A program made the translations under genes and the position numbers. 64,000 bases of DNA from Clostridiales bacterium (GTDB lineage Bacteria > Bacillota > Clostridia > Oscillospirales > Oscillospiraceae), in NCBI GenBank assembly GCA_902363045.1, contig CABIYX010000008.1:24649-88648 (forward strand). The letters are read 5' to 3'. A model generated the notes under the pieces. It saw nothing but the letters and a program-made list of their open reading frames with translations, had not been told where the DNA came from and did no database searches. Shown piece by piece: positions 25,762 to 33,837 of this stretch (within the stretch, counting starts at the first letter, position 1; each line of letters starts with the position of its first letter).

Positions 25762-26613
25762 ATGGATTGGAAACACATTTTACCGGACCTGTGCCGCGGC
25801 CGCGTCGAGAGCCGCTTTGTGCCCGCTGAGCGCGGGCTTCCCGTGGGAGCCAGCCGCTTCGGCGGCCGGCCGGACGTGCCCGCCGGCTTCACCTGGCCTG
25901 TCTTTGAAACCGCGGTCCCGGAGGATGAGACCGTCAGGCCCCGCCCCCTGGCCTTCCTGGCCCAGTTCGACTGCGCCGGCCTGGCCCCGCTGGACCGGGA
26001 GGGCTTATTGCCCAAAACGGGGCTGCTGTCCTTCTTTTACGAGCTGGGCTCCCAGCGGTGGGGCTATGATCCCAAGGACGCGGGCTGCGCCCGGGTGTAC
26101 TGGTTCAACGGGGAGCCTCTGGCCCCGGCGGATTTCCCGGCGGATCTGCCGGAGGACTTCCGGCTGCCGGAGCTGGCGGCGGAGCTGTCCGCCGGTGTGG
26201 ACGCGCCGGACTTTCAGGATGCCTGCCCTGCTCTGGGGTACGACTGGACGGCCAACGACTACCGCTATTTTGACGCGGCCCGGCGGGAGCTGGGACTGGA
26301 CTATCCGGCGAATCTGAGCAAGCTGCTGGGCTGGCCGGACATTATCCAGAACAACATGACCCTGGAGTGTGAACTGGTCTCCCGGGGGCACTACCTGGGA
26401 GGCAAGTGGGAGAGTGTCCCGTTGGAGGAGCGGGACCAGCTCCGGAAGCCCAGCGTGGAGGGGTGGCAGCTGCTGTTCCAGCTGGACACTGTGGAGAGCG
26501 GCGGCTTCGAGCTGATGTTCGGTGACTGCGGGCGCATCTATTTTTACATTCGGAACGAGGATCTGGCGGCCCGGCGGTTTGACCGGGTGTGGCTGATCCA
26601 GCAGTGCTGCTGA
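25762..26613 (+). CDS. DUF1963 (YwqG-like) protein
   Basis: A cytosolic protein of 283 residues of the DUF1963/YwqG family: SRFGGRPDVPAGFTWP near the start, RPLAFLAQFDCAGLAPLD, LLPKTGLLSFFYEL, QRWGYDPKD and a closing VESGGFELMFGDCGRIYFYI. The role of the family is unknown; members often occur beside SMI1-type immunity genes, but nothing like that is seen here. The start at 25762 is the ATG before MDWKHIL with AAAGGAAC upstream. First of three probably cotranscribed genes. Confidence 0.8.
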   Translation: MDWKHILPDLCRGRVESRFVPAERGLPVGASRFGGRPDVPAGFTWPVFETAVPEDETVRPRPLAFLAQFDCAGLAPLDREGLLPKTGLLSFFYELGSQRWGYDPKDAGCARVYWFNGEPLAPADFPADLPEDFRLPELAAELSAGVDAPDFQDACPALGYDWTANDYRYFDAARRELGLDYPANLSKLLGWPDIIQNNMTLECELVSRGHYLGGKWESVPLEERDQLRKPSVEGWQLLFQLDTVESGGFELMFGDCGRIYFYIRNEDLAARRFDRVWLIQQCC

Positions 26614-26629
26614 CAGGGAGGGACGGAGC

Positions 26630-27895
26630 ATGAAGCTTGGGATCGTCTTTCAGGGGGAGTGCCGCAACAAGGACAACGTGGTCCGGGCGGTGCAGCGGAT
26701 GGCAAAGGAGAAGGGCTACCGTGTGGGCGCCTGGAAGGAAGGGATGCGGGTGGTGCTGTGTCCCACCGGATATGTGGATCTGGGCTGGGTCCCGGTCCGG
26801 AGCTTTTTTGGCCGGTGGAAGATCACCGGCAGCTGTGTCAGCGTACCCGCAGGCCCCGGCTTTCACCGGGCGGCGGCGGAGCTGATCCAGGCGCTGGGCG
26901 AGAAAGCGATCAAGGATATGGAGTGGAAGGACAGCACCGGTTATCTGGAGGACCCGGATTTTGAGGCCCTCCGCCGGGACACCTTCGAGCCCTGGCTGGC
27001 GGAGCAGCTGAACCAGGCCCTGGAGGAGCTGGACCGGGATCCGGAGGGGGAGGTCCGCCTGTTCTGGGACGAGGATCAGTATTGGCCGGAGAAGGTCCCG
27101 GGGACGGTAGTGACGCCGGTGGGCCGCTTCTCCCGGCAGTGGCTGGCGCAGCGTCTGGAGCAGGGCGCGCTCCGGGAGCTGAGCGAGCGGATGTTCCTGT
27201 GGAACGAGCCGGGGCACGACGCCCGCTTCCACCGCAACTGCGCCCTGAAGCGGCTGTGGGAGGACTGCTATTTCGCGCCCTCTGACCGCAGCGGAGAGGA
27301 CGCCCAGATCAACGGCCTGATTTTGGATGAACTGGAAAAGGCGGCCAACATGGATCCGGAGCTCCCCCTACCGGTGGAGACCTATCGGGAGCTGTGCATC
27401 CTGGACGACCGGGGCTTCGGCCTGCCGGAGGACGTCCCGGAGCTGGAGGAGGAGTTCTCCCCCGGCTACCACAAGGGGGAGGTGACCCAGGCGTTCGACA
27501 CCCTGCGCTTCCCTCTGCCCGGCGTGTACCGCTATGAGTGGAACGAGGACGGCCGGGGAGGCGGAGGCTGCATCTGGTGGGACGAGGAGAGCGACAGCCC
27601 TCTCTGGCGCGTCAGCGGCTACCGCAGCAAGAATGTGAAGGCGGCGTGGAACGCCGACCTGACAGATTTTTCCGATGTGGAGACCAGGGAGGAGCCTGGC
27701 TTCAGCGCCCACTGGGGCTGGAAGGAGCTGGAGCAGAGAACGGACCCGGAGAAGCCCATGTACCAGGTGCTGGGCGAGGTGGCGGCGGGTCCCACCCTGT
27801 TTGTCTTTACCGTGACCTTCTCCCTGCCGGAGGAGCGGGAGAACATCTATGCCCGGATCCGCCGGATCGAGGCGGTGGAGAGAGAGGAGGCGTGA
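26630..27895 (+). CDS. protein of unknown function (421 aa)
   Basis: I do not recognise this protein. It is acidic, 421 residues, without signal peptide or membrane segment, so probably cytosolic. The N-terminal 110 residues (MKLGIVFQGECRNKDNVVRA; FHRAAAELIQALGEKAIKDMEWKDSTGYLEDPDFEAL) and the C-terminal part (residues about 285-421, several Trp and a GRGGGGCIWWDEE loop) look like separate domains, and the middle is charged and helical. It starts 16 bases after the DUF1963 gene behind GGAGGGACGG and nearly touches the nitrilase gene, so the three are likely one operon. Confidence 0.75.
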   Translation: MKLGIVFQGECRNKDNVVRAVQRMAKEKGYRVGAWKEGMRVVLCPTGYVDLGWVPVRSFFGRWKITGSCVSVPAGPGFHRAAAELIQALGEKAIKDMEWKDSTGYLEDPDFEALRRDTFEPWLAEQLNQALEELDRDPEGEVRLFWDEDQYWPEKVPGTVVTPVGRFSRQWLAQRLEQGALRELSERMFLWNEPGHDARFHRNCALKRLWEDCYFAPSDRSGEDAQINGLILDELEKAANMDPELPLPVETYRELCILDDRGFGLPEDVPELEEEFSPGYHKGEVTQAFDTLRFPLPGVYRYEWNEDGRGGGGCIWWDEESDSPLWRVSGYRSKNVKAAWNADLTDFSDVETREEPGFSAHWGWKELEQRTDPEKPMYQVLGEVAAGPTLFVFTVTFSLPEERENIYARIRRIEAVEREEA

Positions 27896-27897
27896 CC

Positions 27898-28728
27898 GTG
27901 GAGAAGCGTTGGATCCACGCGGCGGTGTGCCAGCTGGGGGCGGAGTCGCCTAATCCCGGGGAGAATCTGGACCGGGCGGAGGCGCTGGTCCGGGAGGCGG
28001 CCCGGGGGATGCCTGACCTGGACCTCATCCTGCTGCCGGAGTGCGTGGACTTCCTGGCCCGCTCCCCGGAGGAGGCGCTGACGCTGGCCCAGCCCATCCC
28101 CGGCCCCTATACCATGCGGATGTCCCGCCTGGCCCGGGAGCTCCATGTCAATCTGGTCCCCGGGAGCATCACGGAGCGGACGGAGTCGGGCAAGGTGCGC
28201 AACACCACAGTTTGGATCGACCGGGAGGGGAAGATCCTGGGGCGGTACTCCAAGCTGCACCTGTTTGACGCCCTGAACTACCGGGAATCTGACCACGTCC
28301 AGGCAGGAGACGAGATCTGCCTGCTGGACACGGACATTGGCCGGGTGGGCATCCAGATCTGCTATGACTGCCGCTTTCCGGAGCTGGCCCGCACCCAGGT
28401 GCTGAAGGGGGCGGATCTGCTGTGCGTCATGGCCTGCTTTCCCCTGGGCGCGCCTCTGCCTGTCCGGACGGAGCACTGGGATCTGCTGATCGATTCCATG
28501 GCCCTGCTGAACCAGACCTGGGTGTGCGCCGCCAACCAGCTGGGAGCCGTGGCCGGCCAGCATCCCTTTGGGCGCAGCCGGATCACCGATCCCTGGGGCA
28601 CCGCGGTGGCGGTGGCGGGCGGGCGGCCCGGCGTCATTTACGGCGTGCTGGATCTGGAGTACCAGCGGGAGTGCCGGGAGCAGGTGGGCGGCCTGCGCAA
28701 CCGCCGCCCGGAGTTATACTTCCAGTAA
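27898..28728 (+). CDS. nitrilase-superfamily carbon-nitrogen hydrolase (Nit/omega-amidase type)
   Basis: A cytosolic amidase of 276 residues. The catalytic Glu-Lys-Cys triad is visible in LILLPECVDF, GRYSKLHLFD and QICYDCRFPEL. The SKLHLFD/CYDCRFPE pattern fits the Nit1/Nit2 branch (repair of deaminated glutathione or omega-amidase), but the substrate is inferred only. The GTG at 27898 is 7 bases after GGAGG; the preceding gene stops at 27895, and a GTG at 27892 is too close to the Shine-Dalgarno. Confidence 0.9.
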   Translation: MEKRWIHAAVCQLGAESPNPGENLDRAEALVREAARGMPDLDLILLPECVDFLARSPEEALTLAQPIPGPYTMRMSRLARELHVNLVPGSITERTESGKVRNTTVWIDREGKILGRYSKLHLFDALNYRESDHVQAGDEICLLDTDIGRVGIQICYDCRFPELARTQVLKGADLLCVMACFPLGAPLPVRTEHWDLLIDSMALLNQTWVCAANQLGAVAGQHPFGRSRITDPWGTAVAVAGGRPGVIYGVLDLEYQRECREQVGGLRNRRPELYFQ

Positions 28729-28746
28729 CAGGAAGAGACTATGAGA

Positions 28747-28786
28747 AGATCCCCCGCACCGGTTCACAGGCCGGTGCGGGGGATCT
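28747..28786. terminator. bidirectional hairpin between convergent genes
   Basis: A perfect 16-bp stem (28747-28762 with 28771-28786) with an 8-base loop, between the stops of the nitrilase gene and the convergent nucleoside kinase gene. The T-run is poor on both sides. Confidence 0.6.
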
Positions 28787-28818
28787 GCATTTGAAAGAAA
28801 AATGAACTGTTCCGGATG

Positions 28819-30489
28819 TTACCCTGGATAACAGCCGCCTCCGATGAACTCCCGCAGCAGGGAGGTGCGGGGCACGTCGTCGGCTGGAACAGGCAGGAAA
28901 TAGCTGAGGAATTTCAGCAGCCGCTTGGCCTCGATGTACTCCTCGCAGTCCTTGGGCACGGCAAAGAGCAGCGGCTCCACATAGGGCTTCAGCAGGGCAG
29001 TCTCATAGAGCAGGGCGGAGTTGAAGATTACATCCGCGCTGTCCTGGTGGGGGAAGATGTTTCGCTCCTCCCCACGGCGGACGGAGGGCCACAGCTGGAT
29101 GGTGGCCCGGGCGTTATAGCCCCGGGTGCGGGCGTCCCGCTCGATCCGGCGGAGCAGGCGGGCGTCTGTGGTGGGGATGCGGTTGTGGTCGTCCACATTC
29201 AGTGTGGTCAGACAGCTGATGTAGATGCGGTATTTGCTCTCCTTGGGCAGGGAGTGGGAGAACTGGTCGTTCAGGCAGTGGATGCCCTCGATGACCAGGA
29301 TGTCCTGGGGACCAAGGGTGAGCAGGTCGCCGTTGTACTCCCGGGCGCCCTTTTTGAAGTTGAAGTGGGGGAGCTCCACCGTTTCGCCGCTCAGAAGCCG
29401 CACCATATCCCGGTTGAACAGCTCCACATCCATGGCGCCCAGACCCTCAAAGTCGTACTGGCCGTTTTCATCCCGGGGGGTGTCCTCCCGGTTTTTGAAG
29501 TAGTTGTCGGTGGCGATGGCGTGGGGGCGCATCCCCCGGGCCAACAGCTGGGTGGACAGGCGGTGGGAGAAGGTGGTCTTTCCGGAGGAGGAGGGACCGG
29601 CGATCATCACAAAGCGCACGTCCCGCCGTCTGGCGATCTCCTCAGCGATGTCTCCGATCTGCTTCTCCATCAGGGCCTCCTGAGCCAGGATCATCTGGGT
29701 GGCGCCTCCCTGGGCGATACGCTGGTTCATCTCCGCCACGTTGGAGATGTGGAGGGCCTCCGAACGGAGGGTGGCGTCGTGGAGGGCCTGAAAGACCTTG
29801 ATGGGGGGCGTGAACGCCCCAAGGCGGCAGGGGTCCCGCAGATCGGGCAGCCGCAGGACGAAGCCGTCCTCGAAGATCTGGAGGGCGAACCACTTCAGAT
29901 AGCTGGTGTCCGGGACCATATAGCCGTAAAAATAGTCGGAGAAATCCTCTAAGGAATAGACGTTGACCCGGGAGCTGATCCGGAAGCTGAGCAGCTGCGC
30001 CTTGTCCAGCATCCCACGGCTGCGGAACAGCTCGATCGCGTCCTCGGTGCTGAGAGAGGTTTTCCGGATGGGGACTGCCTGGCGGACCAGCTGGCGCATC
30101 CGCTCCTCCACCCGGTCCAGAAGGGCCTGGTCCAGGCTGAAGTCCCCCTTGGCCCGGATGAACAGGGCGCGGCTGATGGAGTACTCCACTGAGACGCGCC
30201 GGACGCGCTCCGCCCCCACCGTGTCGTAAAAGGCGGCCAGCATCAGAAAGACCACGCTGCGCTCATAGGTCTGGCGTCCCGGCCGGTCCGCCGCGGTGAG
30301 CATACGCAGGGTGCAGTCCCGGTCCAGGGGCTTGTTCAGCTCGCACAGCTTTCCGTCCCGGTCCACCAGGAGGATGTCGCTGGGATAGCGGTCCTGCACA
30401 TCGGCGGCAATGGCCTGATAGGGGGTCCCCAGGGGGTAGTCCCGGGCCTCCCCGTCTACGATCACAGTCCTTGTGCTTGTCATTTCCAT
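28819..30489 (-). CDS. nucleoside kinase (uridine kinase-like) with N-terminal TGS/ThrRS-like domain
   Basis: A cytosolic enzyme of 556 residues. The N-terminus resembles the TGS plus second additional domain of threonyl-tRNA synthetase (YPLGTPYQAIAADVQ; later RVNVYSLEDFSDYFYGYMVP), and the C-terminal half is a uridine/cytidine-kinase-type P-loop domain with Walker A AGPSSSGKTTF (about residue 290), ATDNYFKNREDTP and VIEGIHCLNDQ. This architecture is a recognised Firmicute/Thermotoga nucleoside-kinase type. The ATG at 30489 has GAGGAGG 7 bases upstream. Its own promoter lies beyond a terminator-like hairpin, see 30577-30608. Confidence 0.88.
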   Translation of the reverse strand: MEMTSTRTVIVDGEARDYPLGTPYQAIAADVQDRYPSDILLVDRDGKLCELNKPLDRDCTLRMLTAADRPGRQTYERSVVFLMLAAFYDTVGAERVRRVSVEYSISRALFIRAKGDFSLDQALLDRVEERMRQLVRQAVPIRKTSLSTEDAIELFRSRGMLDKAQLLSFRISSRVNVYSLEDFSDYFYGYMVPDTSYLKWFALQIFEDGFVLRLPDLRDPCRLGAFTPPIKVFQALHDATLRSEALHISNVAEMNQRIAQGGATQMILAQEALMEKQIGDIAEEIARRRDVRFVMIAGPSSSGKTTFSHRLSTQLLARGMRPHAIATDNYFKNREDTPRDENGQYDFEGLGAMDVELFNRDMVRLLSGETVELPHFNFKKGAREYNGDLLTLGPQDILVIEGIHCLNDQFSHSLPKESKYRIYISCLTTLNVDDHNRIPTTDARLLRRIERDARTRGYNARATIQLWPSVRRGEERNIFPHQDSADVIFNSALLYETALLKPYVEPLLFAVPKDCEEYIEAKRLLKFLSYFLPVPADDVPRTSLLREFIGGGCYPG

Positions 30490-30576
30490 GAAATAGCCTC
30501 CTCTGCTCTGCGGAGCGTTTCCGTTCCGGTGGTGATCCCGCTGCCTGGGCGGGACTGCGGCAGGTCGGAGCGGGAG

Positions 30577-30608
30577 AAAAAACGCCGTGCAGCTTTGGCT
30601 GCACGGCG
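30577..30608 (-). terminator. terminator in the leader of the nucleoside kinase gene
   Basis: An 11-bp stem (30583-30593 with 30598-30608), loop TTTG, then TTTTTT on the minus strand. It lies 85 bases past the SLH-protein stop and about 90 bases before the kinase ATG, and downstream of the promoter at 30653-30681. It ends the SLH transcript and may also attenuate the kinase transcript. Confidence 0.8.
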
Positions 30609-30652
30609 AGTTTCCGTTCCGTTGGACAGGGCCCGGGGCCCGCCGTTTTTCT

Positions 30653-30681
30653 ATTATACCAGACCGGGCGGGATCTATCAA
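30653..30681 (-). promoter_or_regulatory. promoter of the nucleoside kinase gene
   Basis: TTGATA (30681-30676) and a consensus TATAAT (30658-30653) on the minus strand are 17 bases apart, in the gap after the SLH-protein gene. Confidence 0.65.
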
Positions 30682-30692
30682 GGGCGCCCCGC

Positions 30693-33527
30693 TCAGGGAA
30701 GGCGGATGTAATCGGAAGAGGCCCAGCCGGTGACCGCCTGACCGGCGGCATCGGAAAAGAGGACCTGATACCAGCCCGGAGTCTCAGTGTCCAGAAGGAC
30801 CACCCGGCTTCCGGTGTTCAGATGGGAGATGACCGGCTCCTCCTGGCTGGGGCCGGAGCGCACCCGGAGGTTCGGCTCCGCGGTGACCACACCGATCTGC
30901 CCGGCGGGGCCGCACCGGAGGACCGCCTCCGCGGTGAGAGGGCCGCAGGAGGCCGTGATGGTGACGGTGGCCTCGCCGCTGCCGGCGTAGACATTGGTGA
31001 CAACGCCCTCCGGCGAGACCGCGGCCACGGAGGGATCACTGGAGCGCCAGGTGATGGGCTCCTCGCCGCTGGACAGCCGGGCGGTGAGCTGGAGGGTCTC
31101 CGCCGAAGCCAGGGTCCCATCCGTCTGGCTGAGGATCAGCTGGGCGTCCGGGTCCACCTGGGGGACGTCGGGGGTATCCGGGGACTCAGGGGTCTCGGGA
31201 GTCTCAGGCTGGCTGGCGGGGTCATAGGTGAGCAGCTGGTAGAGCAGGGCGGCCATCTCCGCCCGGGTCAGCTGCCCCTTGGGGTTGAGCACGCCGCCCG
31301 CGCCGCTGGCCAGGCCCTGGGACACCAGGGCGGCCGCGTGGGGCCGGGCGTACTCCGCGATCTGGTCCCGGTCAGCGAACTGGTCCAGTACAGTGAGGTC
31401 GGGCTCCGGGCTGCTCAGGCCCAGCAGGGGCATGGCCTGGTGCAGGATGGTGAAGGCCTGCTCCCGGGTGACCAGGTCGGTAGGGCCGAACAGGCCCTCC
31501 GCCACGCCGGAGACCAGGTGGTTGGCACTGGCCCAGGTGATGGCCTGGGCGTAGTAGTCGGAGGGGGAAACGTCGGAGAAGCCGGACGAGCCGGTGACCG
31601 CGGGCTTGCCCAGGGCGTTATACAGCATCAGCACAAAGTCGCCACGGCGGATGGAGTGGTCCCGGCCGAACTCCGTGCTGGAGACGCCGCTGACGATGCC
31701 GTGCTCATAGCAGTATTCCACCGCCGGATAGGACCAGTGCTCCGGGGTCACATCGTTGTGGACGTTCTCAAGCCCCACAGTCACCTTGCTGGTGAGCCCG
31801 CCGGCAGTGGCGGTGATGGTCCCGCTGCTGCCCGTTCCGCCGGAGGTGAACACGCCGTCCGGCGTGATGCTGCCCACATCGCCCTCCACGCTCCAGGTCA
31901 CTCCGCCGGAGCCGGGGCGCAGGGCCTCCCGGGACCAGTAGGAGCCGGAGGCGGTCAGCTGGACGCTCTCCCCAGCCTTCAGCGAGAGAGAGGTGAGGGG
32001 GGAGGTGCCGCCCGCCTTGGAGACGGTGAGGGAGGTCAGCGCATCCACCACATGGATCTGGGCGGAGCCCTTCAGGTCCATGTCCCGGGAGCGGATGGCG
32101 ATCTCATCGGTCCCCGCCCGGTCCCCGGCGGTGTAGATGCTGCCGTTGAAGGAGCCCAGCCCGTTCTGGGAGGAGAACTCCGCGTCGGAGACGCGGCTGG
32201 ATACCGTGGCGGCGCCGCTGTCCACGGCGGCCACGTCGCCCAGTGTCAGGGAGGAGCCGGTGAGCACGGTCAGACCGTCCTCCCGGAGGGCCAGGCGCTC
32301 CGGCTCCCGGTCTGTGGGGGCGTCGGTGACCAGCAGGATGAAGGTGGCGCAGGCCCGGAGAGAGCCGCCGGAGGGGGAATTGTCCACCGCCGGGGCACTG
32401 CTGCCCGGAAGCAGGACGCTGAGGGTGGTGGAGCCGCCGCCGTCCAGGTTCACCGCCCACTGGCAGCCCTGCTGGAGCAGCTCGTCGGCCAGGTCCTTCT
32501 GGGTCAGTCCGGCGGAGTAGCCGGACTGCCGGCCGTCCACCGCGTAGAACACCATGGTGCCGTCCTCCTTCACCCCCACCGCGGTGCGGGGGGCCTGTCC
32601 GGTGGCGTAGTGCCAGGTGGAGCTGTCCGTCATTTTTCCGCCGGCGATCATAATATCGCCGCAGCCCCCCGCCCACTGGGCGTCGGAGATGGCGCGGTCG
32701 GAGCAGGAGGCGGACAGGGTGACCTTGTCCCCCACCTGATAGCTGGCGAACAGCTCGGCAAAGCCGGACTCATAGGCGGCGGTGAGGATATAGTTGTCCT
32801 CCCCGATGGTGACGGCGTCCTGGGTCTCGAAGACCTCCGTGACCTCCAAAGTGAGCTCGCCGTTGACGGTGAGGGGGGTGTCCCGGTCATCCTCTGTGAC
32901 TTGGAAACGGACCATCCGGCCGCCGGCGGAGTCGGTGCGAGTGGAGACGGAGGAGAAGTCCTCATTATAAAGGTAGAGCCCGCCGGAGGAGTTGCGCCAC
33001 TTGTTGAAGTGGGTGAGGGAAACCGAGCTGTCATCCCGGCGGTTGGTCAGGGTGAGTTCCACCTGTGGGGAGGCGGACAGCTCCAGACGGTCGTCCACCA
33101 CGGAGATGGCATGGTTTCCCTCCGGGCTGGACTTGTATACCCCCTCCTCGATGGAGATGCCGTTGGGGATGCCGCTGCCCATAGTGAAAAAGTCGCTATT
33201 GATGCCGCCCACCACATGGTATCCCAAACTCTCTGCATAGCTGACCGCCTTGTTAATGGTGGCGGCCCCGTAAATGGTGCCGGAGGACTGGACCATGATG
33301 GGGGTGACGTCGCTGCCCGGCTCCAGCTGGAAGGAGAAACTTTCAATCCGGCCGGAGGAGGGGTGCTCCGAGATGGTATTGATGTACGTCAGGCCGTCGG
33401 CCAGGGTGCGGGAGGTGCTCAGCCGCGTCGTGCCGGCGGAGGCGAAGGCGGACGGGACGAGCAGCGCCGCGGTCAGCACCAGGGCGGCGGCGCGCTTGGA
33501 CAGATCGTGCAGGTTGGGATACTTCAT
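30693..33527 (-). CDS. SLH-domain surface protein with phosphodiester glycosidase (NAGPA) domain
   Basis: A secreted protein of 944 residues. A signal peptide (1-31, ending AFASA) is followed by a DUF2233/NAGPA-type phosphodiester glycosidase domain (about 60-400, with NSDFF at 110-114 and NLDGGGSTT at 360-368), an Ig-like Big domain (495-585), three SLH repeats (589-640, 650-700, 715-768), a Pro/Glu/Thr linker, a second Big_2 domain (795-872) and a C-terminal SH3b domain (878-944). NAGPA domains split sugar-phosphate diesters such as those in wall polymers; SLH repeats bind pyruvylated wall polysaccharide. The ATG at 33527 has AAGGAG 7 bases upstream. It is divergent from the murJ-csaB genes. 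Confidence 0.9.
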   Translation of the reverse strand: MKYPNLHDLSKRAAALVLTAALLVPSAFASAGTTRLSTSRTLADGLTYINTISEHPSSGRIESFSFQLEPGSDVTPIMVQSSGTIYGAATINKAVSYAESLGYHVVGGINSDFFTMGSGIPNGISIEEGVYKSSPEGNHAISVVDDRLELSASPQVELTLTNRRDDSSVSLTHFNKWRNSSGGLYLYNEDFSSVSTRTDSAGGRMVRFQVTEDDRDTPLTVNGELTLEVTEVFETQDAVTIGEDNYILTAAYESGFAELFASYQVGDKVTLSASCSDRAISDAQWAGGCGDIMIAGGKMTDSSTWHYATGQAPRTAVGVKEDGTMVFYAVDGRQSGYSAGLTQKDLADELLQQGCQWAVNLDGGGSTTLSVLLPGSSAPAVDNSPSGGSLRACATFILLVTDAPTDREPERLALREDGLTVLTGSSLTLGDVAAVDSGAATVSSRVSDAEFSSQNGLGSFNGSIYTAGDRAGTDEIAIRSRDMDLKGSAQIHVVDALTSLTVSKAGGTSPLTSLSLKAGESVQLTASGSYWSREALRPGSGGVTWSVEGDVGSITPDGVFTSGGTGSSGTITATAGGLTSKVTVGLENVHNDVTPEHWSYPAVEYCYEHGIVSGVSSTEFGRDHSIRRGDFVLMLYNALGKPAVTGSSGFSDVSPSDYYAQAITWASANHLVSGVAEGLFGPTDLVTREQAFTILHQAMPLLGLSSPEPDLTVLDQFADRDQIAEYARPHAAALVSQGLASGAGGVLNPKGQLTRAEMAALLYQLLTYDPASQPETPETPESPDTPDVPQVDPDAQLILSQTDGTLASAETLQLTARLSSGEEPITWRSSDPSVAAVSPEGVVTNVYAGSGEATVTITASCGPLTAEAVLRCGPAGQIGVVTAEPNLRVRSGPSQEEPVISHLNTGSRVVLLDTETPGWYQVLFSDAAGQAVTGWASSDYIRLP

Positions 33528-33615
33528 GTTGACGCTCCTTATTCGTCTGGAGATGGATATGTACAGGCGGGCCCCGGACGGGGCCGGAGGAAAAAGCGAA
33601 AATGGAATAGACCTC

Positions 33616-33644
33616 ATTATAGCAGGAACGATCTTTGATTTCAA
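33616..33644 (-). promoter_or_regulatory. promoter of the SLH-protein gene
   Basis: TTGAAA (33644-33639) and TATAAT (33621-33616) on the minus strand are 17 bases apart, giving a leader of about 80 bases. Confidence 0.75.
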
Positions 33645-33755
33645 TGCGGACAGCCCGCCAAAAAACGGCAGAAGCGGAAACTTTAATAAAAATTTAAGAA
33701 ACAGGTGGAAAGTATGAACAGACCATGAATCCCGATGGAAACTGTGGGAGAGCGG

Positions 33756-33784
33756 TTGAAAAAGGGGGTGGGTTGGTGTACAAT
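33756..33784 (+). promoter_or_regulatory. promoter of the murJ-csaB operon
   Basis: TTGAAA (33756-33761) and TACAAT (33779-33784) are 17 bases apart, about 55 bases before the murJ start. Confidence 0.75.
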
Positions 33785-33837
33785 AAAGCGATTCGCCCCC
33801 GGACTGGGGGCGGGGTATGGAGAGAGGAGAGGAAACA

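Noticed and set aside
30822..33638. Open frame of 938 codons on the plus strand opposite the SLH protein
   Set aside because: The minus-strand protein has signal peptide, NAGPA, Big, SLH and SH3b domains; the plus-strand frame is Gly/Ala/Val-rich low-complexity sequence without a good start site.
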